Part shown: positions 57,493 to 64,000 of the stretch, piece by piece
How the letters are laid out: each line of letters starts with the position of its first letter
How positions within the stretch are numbered: the first letter of the stretch is position 1
Position numbers and translations under genes: made by a program
The notes under the pieces: generated by a model
What the model was told of the DNA's origin: nothing
Database searches by the model: none
The model's input: only the letters and a program-made list of their open reading frames with translations
Source: Rosa chinensis
Lineage: Eukaryota; Streptophyta; Magnoliopsida; Rosales; Rosaceae
Direction: 5' to 3'
NCBI RefSeq assembly: GCF_002994745.2
Contig: NC_037094.1
Span: 16,454,001-16,518,000, forward strand
DNA: 64,000 nucleotides

Positions 57493-58818
57493 TTTTAGAG
57501 CTACTTATAGTTTTAGAGCAACCTTACGTCTGAGTACGTATTGGTCACGTATGCAATGACGTCCTTCAAAGTCATCATCATTATCAACTGGGATCAATAA
57601 ATGACGCAAGTGCTGATCACAAACTGTTGGCTCATGTTCATGTAAATTGACATTTAATTTTTATGTAAATCAGAGGAAAATTTGTATGCATTATATCACT
57701 TCTTTTTCAAATCACATGTAAATTGACATGAAAATTTGTATACATTTCTATGTGAATTGACAGGAAAATTTGTATGCATCATCTCTTCTTTTTCAAATCA
57801 TTTATCATTTGCGAAGTGTACAGACTATGATACACGAATTTGCATGGTTCCAATCATATGCACACACATTTGGAAAAGGGTGTTATAAAAAGGAAAAATG
57901 TCAATTTACTCAAATTTTAGCTACTTTAACTCCATTTACCTCAACATCTTTCAAGATTACCCACTTACCCAATAAATTACATATTTTTTGCCCTAATATT
58001 CAATTAAGTTTTTTTTTAATGATTGTTTTTGGGACAATTTTGCCCTCTCCCTTTGTCACATAGAGAGAGAGTGTGTAAGAGAGAAAACTCGTCGGAGACT
58101 TACAGGAATCCGGTCACTAGACCTCGAAATCTCGTCACTAGTCACCGGTAGCTAGAAGTCTTTAAAGAGCTCGTCGGAGACTTTTATTGCCCCTAATAAA
58201 TTTTTTTTGCCTCCCAATAAAAAGTCTTTTTTGAAGGTCAATAAAAACTTTTTATTGAGAGGCAATAAAAGTTTATTGAGGGGAAGGGAACTAATTTCCT
58301 TAAAATTAGATAAATAAAACTTTGATTGAGGAAGAATATGAGGATATTGCATCAATTCACAATCTCTTATTAATCTTTTATTTGGGGGAGGGGGGGGGGG
58401 GGTGGGGGAGTTTATCGAGTTTTATAATAAAAGTTATGTATACAAATTACTCCATGTACTACCACTTTTGTTTTATAATCACTACACACAAAACATGAAA
58501 GGTTCACTTACGTATTTAGTTTTACAAGGTCCTCGGAGATCTTATAAAAGTTTTAGGAGATTTATTGACTCTCAATGCAAGTTTGTTGACCCTCAATAAA
58601 TGTTGTTATTTCCTTTTAATAAAGGGTTCGTGACCACTTACCCAATTTCAGCTTCAAAATTGCCCACTTACTCCACTAAGAGTTTTTTAACCCCATTTTC
58701 CCAATTCAGTATTAAATGACAATTTTAACCTTCAATTAATTATAAAATTACAGCTTTCACTCTCTCTCTGCAGACTGATCTCTCTCTCTCACTCCCTACC
58801 TCCGGCTAGAGGTGGGAG

Positions 58819-58905
58819 GTGTGCGAGCAAGCTCTTGCCCACGTCACGCGCAAGGCCGACAACGCAACACTCTGCGTCACCTGCAACCGATCATAAATCC
58901 ACAAA
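58819..58905 (+). pseudogene. CONSTANS-like B-box fragment, copy 2
   Basis: Same reading as 11692-11778 up to ADNATLCVTC, with minor changes after it ('aaccgatcataaatcc'), which introduce a TAA. Confidence 0.65.
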
Positions 58906-59212
58906 AATGATCGCCAAGAGGAGAAGAGTTTTAAACATTGATCATAATATGGTACTACTCAATTTTTGAAGAAATATTTTCTCAATAACTACTTCAAACT
59001 CAAATGTGTATTAGTATAGTCGTTAAGTTTGTTCATCAAATGATGCAGGTGTTTATTTTGTACAAGTGATATGTGGGGATATGTATATAATTTGGTGAAT
59101 AGATTTTGTAATTTGATGATCACAGTACTATTGTAATCACTAGTAGGCTTCAATTGGGTGAAAGGATAACAAGAGAAAAATGGATAATCATGATAGGAAA
59201 AGTTTTTATTAA

Positions 59213-59605
59213 GGATTAAATTCTGCTTACTACCTTGTATTTTCAAGGGTTCATCAGTTCAGTCTCTGCACTTCTAAATTAATCAGAAATTTCCTTGCAC
59301 TCTCCAATTTCATCAAATCGATCCAATCCGTCACTATTCTGTTAATTTTCGCTGTTAAAATGACGTGGGACCTTCTCACAGGGAAAATTCTCAAACTACC
59401 CATCTCTAGACAGCCCGCCGACGCGTCAGTGTTGTGAATGCAGATGGATAGTTTGGAAATTTTCCCCGAAAATTGACTGAATAGTGACTGATTGGATCGA
59501 TTTGATGAAATTGGAGAGTGCAAGGACTTTTCTGATTAAATTAGAAGTGCAGGGACTGAACTGATGAACCCTTGAAAGTACAGGGTAGTAAGCAGAATTT
59601 AGTCC
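59213..59605. mobile_element. MULE-type MITE nested in the MULE, copy 2
   Basis: Counterpart of 12086-12477, one base longer, flanked by the 9-bp TSD 'ttttattaa'. Confidence 0.9.
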
Positions 59606-60043
59606 TTTTATTAATCATCATCAAGCCCCATGTGCCATCAACCTCATACATGGAAAAAGATTAATAACCAGTTGCCGGATTCTGGTCATCGGTTGCAGGA
59701 TTCCTGTCACCGGTCGCAGAATTCCGGTCATCAGTTGCAGGATTCAGGTCGCTGAATTCCTGTCACCGGTAGCCGGAGTCCGCCACCGGAGTTAAGCAAG
59801 GTCTCCAATGACTTCTTTCTCTAAATGACAAAGAAGAGGAGAGGGCAAAATTATCCCAAAAATAAAAAAAATGAATTAAAAAAAATACTTAATTGGGTAT
59901 TAGGGAAATAATCTCTTAGAGTGTTTGGGTAAGTGGGCAATCTCTTAGAATGTTTGGGTAAGTGAGCAATTTTTAAGCTAAAAATGGGTAAATGATCATT
60001 TCCCCTTTAATAAAAGTTTTATTGACCATAATAAAAAAATTTA

Positions 60044-61560
60044 GGGTTAAATACTGTTTACTCCTTGAACTTTTAGGGAAAAAACAGTTCAGTCCCTCCC
60101 TTTTTAATTTCACACGTTTACTCCCTTTTCTCTCAATTTTGGACCAATAGGTCCATTCCGTTACTTTCCGTCAAAAAGCTCCGTTAACTAGATGACGTGG
60201 CAATCCATACCCCATTAAAATGTCTATTATACCCTTAGTTCATTTTTTTTTTCCTTCTGTTTATCTCTTCTCCCCTCCATGCTTGTGCCACTGCCACGGT
60301 CTCCACCACCATCACTACCCACGTTGCACTGCCACCCTTTCACCGCCACTATCACCCACACTTCCTTTAACCCCCCCCCCCCCTACTTTTCTCTCTTTCT
60401 ACCAAAACTCATATATAAACTCTCATAATCACAAACAATTTCCACAAAATCACAAACAATTTCCCAAAATCCAAAACTGAATTAGATTAGCCCCAAAATC
60501 CAAACTTGTCCTCTCCTTCACCGACAAGGTCAAGGATTATAGCACCGGCCTCAAGTTAACACAACTAAGAAAAGGCAACAGCAGCTTCCCTTCTCCTTCT
60601 TCCAACCCAACACGACTAAGAAATTCCAATTCCTAAATCTCAATTTTCCCTCAAAATTAACCCAATGTAGCGAAAACCCAATTCATTTCAGGGATGAGCC
60701 AGTGAATTGGGATCAGTCAATTTGTGGGGTTGAGTCGATTTGGTGGAGTCAGGTGAGCCTCAAACAATCAAACTCATCTCTCGATTCAAAACCCAGAAGC
60801 TCACCTTAAATTCTGTCGCCGACCTTGGCATACCTTTGTAGGAAGAGAAATGATTCCGTCGCCGCTCCACCTTCGTCACCGTCAGAATCGGAGGCAGTGT
60901 AGGAGCTACGGGAATCGATGTGATCGACGAAGGTGTTGAAGTTGTGATGGCTGCACCAGTGGGTGAGTAGGGGCGGGTCAGGTTTGTTTGGTGGCTCTGG
61001 GTCGCTAGGTACGTAAGGGGTCTCAGCTTTAAGGCTTCGATGGCCGAGACAATGGCTTTGCCGTTGAAGCCATGGGCAATTTGAATCTGGACTTAGAAAT
61101 GCAGAGCAATTCGAAGCTAAGATCCCGACGATAGAGGAGTAGGAGTGGAGAAGGGGATTGTGGTGATTGAGTAGAGGAGAGAAATGTTTGGGTAAGAGAT
61201 TCCGGCGCAGCAGCATGGTGACAAGTGATGGAGGAAGAGAGAGAGGAAGAAGAGAAGGAAGAAGGTAAAATCAGAAAGCTCTGATGTCAACCCTTAAAAA
61301 AAAGGATAAATGGAAAAAAGAAAAAAAAAAGAGAAAAGAATTAATTAATTAATTAAAAAAATAAAGTGAGGGTATAATAGTTATTTTATCGCAGAAAAAC
61401 TTCCACGTCAGCACTTTAACGAGATTTTTGGACGAATGGTGACGGCAAAGACCTATTGGTCTGAAATTTTGGAGTACAGGGAGTAAACGTGTGAAGTTAA
61501 AAAAAGAGGGACTGAACTGTTTTTTCCCTGAAAGTTCAGGGAGTAAATAGTATTTAACCC
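60044..61560. mobile_element. 1517-bp MULE with about 165-bp TIRs
   Basis: Ends 'gggttaaatactgtttactc' (60044) and the reverse complement of 'gggttaaatactatttactc' (to 61560). TIR similarity continues for about 165 bp to 'gatgacgtgg'/'gctgacgtgg'. The 9-bp TSD 'aaaaattta' lies at 60035-60043 and 61561-61569. The empty site is near 25190. No transposase. The core holds a minus frame of 136 codons. Confidence 0.95.
60806..61216 (-). pseudogene. Captured 5' gene fragment (136-codon frame) in MULE
   Basis: Opens MLLRRNLLPKHFSPLLNHHN, an Arg/Leu/Ser-rich, acid-poor start typical of a mitochondrial presequence, and continues to RYAKVGDRI before a stop in what looks like intron-type sequence. The family is not recognised. 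Strand and position inside long TIRs fit a first-exon capture by a Pack-MULE. Confidence 0.5.
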
Positions 61561-61708
61561 AAAAATTTATTATCTCCTAATAAAACTTTTATCCAGAGTA
61601 AAAAAACTGAACAAAATGTTAAGTAATCTAATTTAATTGCATAATGCAAATGGAGCTTTTTAGAACTATCATGCACACAAAGAATAGTTTACTACAGATG
61701 ATCACTAT

Positions 61709-62967
61709 TGTTGATACCCAAATTTCCACAAGTTCAAATTTAACTAGTGACAGGCAAAGGGAACGAGTCATCGACCTCGTAACCTAATTGGGCCTTCAAG
61801 CAAGCCCATTTCACGTCAAAATGAAGTTCTCTATTTAACAAGCGATACGAGATGCCTAAATACTCAAATGATTGACAGGCATTTCCAAAGGAGCCAACAC
61901 GCTTATGGGATACGCGTAGACCCAAGCTACGTTTGGGGCTTATATGGCGGGATGTGGTGTGGAAGGTAACGGATCATGTGAGGCCCATTGTTATGATAAG
62001 GCCCGTCGATAATTTTGGACTTGGGAACCAAAATCCATGCTTGGAGGGCCAATATCTTAACATGGGCTAGTGGAGAGATGAAAGCATGCCCAACAAGACT
62101 TAGAGCCCACTAGAGTCACTTCCCTACCCAAAGTCCATTACACAAGTCTGTAGCCCAAAACTCGTTGGAATCGTTTTCCCCAAACTAGAAACGTTATTCC
62201 ATCAAGGTGCTGCTGGGATTATTGCTTCACCCTTTTTGGTAAGAGCCCCAAATCTATGCAAAAGCTTTCCAATTCGCATCTTCCAAAATCCTGCTTCAAT
62301 TTCCAATAACCCTTAGATTTTTGTGATCACAATTTACAATAGCACAAATTAGGGGATTAGGATCCCTCAAAAATCACAGTAGCACAAAATCTGGGATCCC
62401 CATCACCGTCCAATACATGTGCCACTGATCTTCACCCTCATAGCCAAAGCAAGGTTTCACTCTTTTGGTTTCATGGGGAAAACAAAAGCTGAAATCTTTA
62501 GAATGATCCCACCAAAACTGAGAATACCCTTTCAAAGCCTCTGGTTCTTGGCACAAATCTTCCCCGTCTATCTCCGCTATAAAAGTTGAGTTCATTGCCG
62601 TAGGAAACCAAGCCATAACAGCCCAGAAACATCAAGCAAGAGATCAAGCTCTATCTCTGAATCGCTAGCCATCAATTCTTCCCAACTAACCTTAACCCAA
62701 AACCCAGAAATCATGTCACTACTGGAACTCTTCCTCTCTGCTAAACTCTCATGCATCTAGCTCCCACACCATGTCCACCTATAAGTTCTGTTCTTATGAA
62801 ATTAACTCCAATCGCTGCTGTTATCATCAAGCCAAATAGTTGCTGTTACATCTAACAGGTTACAACGAGGTTGTTCTCAGGTCAACCTTTGAACGATTTT
62901 GGGCCTAGTCTCGCACAATTAGGAGGGTCTTGCTACAAAAAGTCCAAATCACAAAGTCACCCTCACA
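61709..62967 (+). repeat. 5' LTR of the gypsy element, 1259 bp
   Basis: TG...CA boundaries are set by the empty-site comparison on the left and by the PBS on the right. No open frame of note. Confidence 0.75.
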
Positions 62968-63008
62968 TTTTTGGCGACTTCACTGGGGACTAGGCTGTGA
63001 CCTGTGAG

Positions 63009-63995
63009 ATGGCTCCACCGCCAAGAAAGAGGAATAACAGCAGTATGCCTTCCCAAGAGGAAGAAGAGCACGTTGATTCTATTTCCAGGCATGAAGAGAA
63101 ACAAGATCAGGAAGAAAGGCAAGAGGAGGTGGAAATCACTCCTGCAGACTTGGCACACATTCTCAGCGCTTTCGGTAGGACTCAAAAGGAGATGGTTAAC
63201 ACCATGAAACAATTGGTCAACTCAATCTCAGCAACAAAACAGCTTGAGCAACCAAATGATGCAGAGCAACCACAGAAGGTTTCCCATGAAGACTCTACTG
63301 CAAAAGCATCAGACAATCAGAAGGCACCTTATTTTGTTACCCAAGACGATGTTGTTGCCATGCTGGAAAAAGAATTGTGTCGTGGCTCTGAAGACTGGAA
63401 GTATGCTCCTCAACCCCCTTATCCTTCAAGCATATTGCATTTGTCTTATCTCAAAAATTATGAAACACCCACCTTTACTCTTTTCGATGGGAGAAAAGGC
63501 AGCCCAAAAGAGCATGTTAGTCGATTTATCGATGCTCTCGGCCCTCATGCTAGCAATCATAATCTCAGGCTGAGGGAATTTTCCAAAACCCTCACTGATC
63601 GTGCATATACTTGGTACACCACCCTAGCTCCTGGTTCCATTCGAAGCTGGGAAGAAATGGCAGGCAAGTTCTGTAGAAAATATTTCCAATATGAGGAAAG
63701 GGTGACCATTGCACAGCTGAACAACACTCGTCAAAGGACGGGAGAAAACCTGGTGGATTTTGTTCGTCACTTTCGTGATTTAGCTTTGGAATGCTATGAT
63801 GAAAAGGATGAAGAGTCATTGGTGGAAATCTGCATAAGCAATATCCTGCCTAAATACAGGGTTTATTTGGAGAACATCAGCATTACTCAATTTTCCAGAT
63901 TAATTGAAGCTGTAAGGAAAACAAGCAGGTCTGTTAAGACCACCACAAGTCAGAGGAGTTGGAGAGACAAAAAAGACACAACTCAGAGGGATTGA
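63009..63995 (+). CDS. Ty3/gypsy gag protein (N-terminal part)
   Basis: 328 codons from ATG 63009, chosen as the first ATG after the PBS. An acidic, Glu-rich coiled segment (residues about 10-90) is followed by a retrotransposon-gag capsid domain: LFDGRKGSPKEHVSRFIDAL, AYTWYTTLAPGSIRSWEEM, FVRHFRDLALECYDEKDEE. It forms the element's intracellular particle. The frame ends TGA 63993-63995 before any zinc knuckle or protease, so it may be a separate gag ORF or carry a premature stop. Confidence 0.85.
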   Translation: MAPPPRKRNNSSMPSQEEEEHVDSISRHEEKQDQEERQEEVEITPADLAHILSAFGRTQKEMVNTMKQLVNSISATKQLEQPNDAEQPQKVSHEDSTAKASDNQKAPYFVTQDDVVAMLEKELCRGSEDWKYAPQPPYPSSILHLSYLKNYETPTFTLFDGRKGSPKEHVSRFIDALGPHASNHNLRLREFSKTLTDRAYTWYTTLAPGSIRSWEEMAGKFCRKYFQYEERVTIAQLNNTRQRTGENLVDFVRHFRDLALECYDEKDEESLVEICISNILPKYRVYLENISITQFSRLIEAVRKTSRSVKTTTSQRSWRDKKDTTQRD

Positions 63996-64000
63996 CATCA

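Larger units (their letters stand above)
47120..59918. repeat. 12.8-kb segmental duplication, copy 2
   Basis: Collinear with 1-12787. Differences seen include a few lost C/G-triplet bases near 49300 (cgccggcg reduced), an 8-bp 'ggtctgca' duplication near 49690, a longer TA run near 56335-56364, and a shorter interrupted poly-G near 58385. Past 59918 it continues through the true right end of the MULE, whereas copy 1 switches to SDR-B. Hence copy 2 has the more complete right flank. Confidence 0.95.
58624..60005. mobile_element. Complete 1382-bp MULE with B-box capture
   Basis: The left TIR starts 'gggttcgtgaccacttaccc' and the right TIR is the reverse complement of 'ggggaaatgatcatttaccc'. 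The 9-bp TSD 'tttaataaa' lies at 58615-58623 and 60006-60014. The empty site is at about 25157-25168. It contains the B-box fragment (58819-58905) and the nested MITE (59213-59605). The right TIR carries an internal direct repeat of about 30 bp ('tctcttaga(g/a)tgtttggg' twice). Confidence 0.9.
61709..64000 (+). mobile_element. Ty3/gypsy LTR retrotransposon, 5' part only
   Basis: The empty site (25319-25345: 'gatgatcactatgaataagg') breaks at 61708, where TGTTGATACCC begins. A PBS-like 'ttttggcgacttcactgggg' follows a CA end at 62967. This tRNA-Arg-type PBS wording and the gag type suggest the Tat/Ogre branch. Pol, the 3' LTR and the right TSD are outside the window. Confidence 0.85.

Noticed and set aside
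61740..62616. Minus-strand frames of 61 and 80 codons in the gypsy LTR
   Set aside because: Short, unconserved in appearance, and inside a non-coding LTR.

Overview
This window is plant nuclear DNA, almost certainly from a eudicot. It is AT-rich with GT-AG introns, TATA boxes, and the usual plant transposon classes (CACTA, Mutator-like, hAT, Ty1/copia, Ty3/gypsy, LINE-type retroposons). No prokaryotic gene organisation is present. The genus cannot be fixed from sequence alone.

The only host genes that look functional are minus-strand short-chain dehydrogenase/reductases (SDRs) of the plant carbonyl reductase / neomenthol dehydrogenase / salutaridine reductase-like type. Two copies are intact and at least nearly identical: SDR-A (8537-10276) and SDR-A' (55654-57402), each with five exons and 293 codons. 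SDR-C (30633-32807) has all five exons but a one-base frameshift in the last one. SDR-B (12789-13773) keeps exons 1-3 only. SDR-D (27437-29640) is a decayed last exon split by a transposon. A short SDR 3' end lies at 38541-38606. A gene-less SDR promoter block lies at 21966-25345. This is a tandem SDR cluster in birth-and-death turnover.

Layout. 1-12787 and 47120-59918 are two near-identical copies of one segment of about 12.8 kb. Each contains a Mutator-like element (MULE) with captured PPR and EFL1-GTPase fragments and a fold-back core, two retroposons with long target-site duplications (TSDs), SDR-A, and a MULE carrying a CONSTANS-like B-box fragment. 12788-13945 is the SDR-B half gene. 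13946-21957 holds a 512-bp satellite, two small MULE-type elements and an ATG18-like fragment. 21966-25345 is the SDR promoter block split by a 2.06-kb solo LTR. 25776-27149 holds kinase and plastid-protein fragments and a hAT element. 27437-32949 holds SDR-D and SDR-C. 32950-38099 is a CACTA element, inserted about 140 bp upstream of the SDR-C start codon, that carries rhomboid and HGSNAT-like gene fragments. 39042-41302 is a short LTR element with identical LTRs that carries a spliced protein disulfide isomerase (PDI) cDNA fragment. 41530-46563 is a decayed Ty1/copia element. 60044-61560 is another MULE, and 61709 to the window end is the 5' part of a Ty3/gypsy element.

The paralogous blocks supply empty sites for several insertions, so many element boundaries and TSDs could be fixed by direct comparison. 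The main biological theme is repeated capture of host gene fragments by unrelated transposon classes inside a duplicating SDR cluster. No wholly new molecular system was identified. The duplication itself could be a real tandem event or an assembly of two haplotypes in series.
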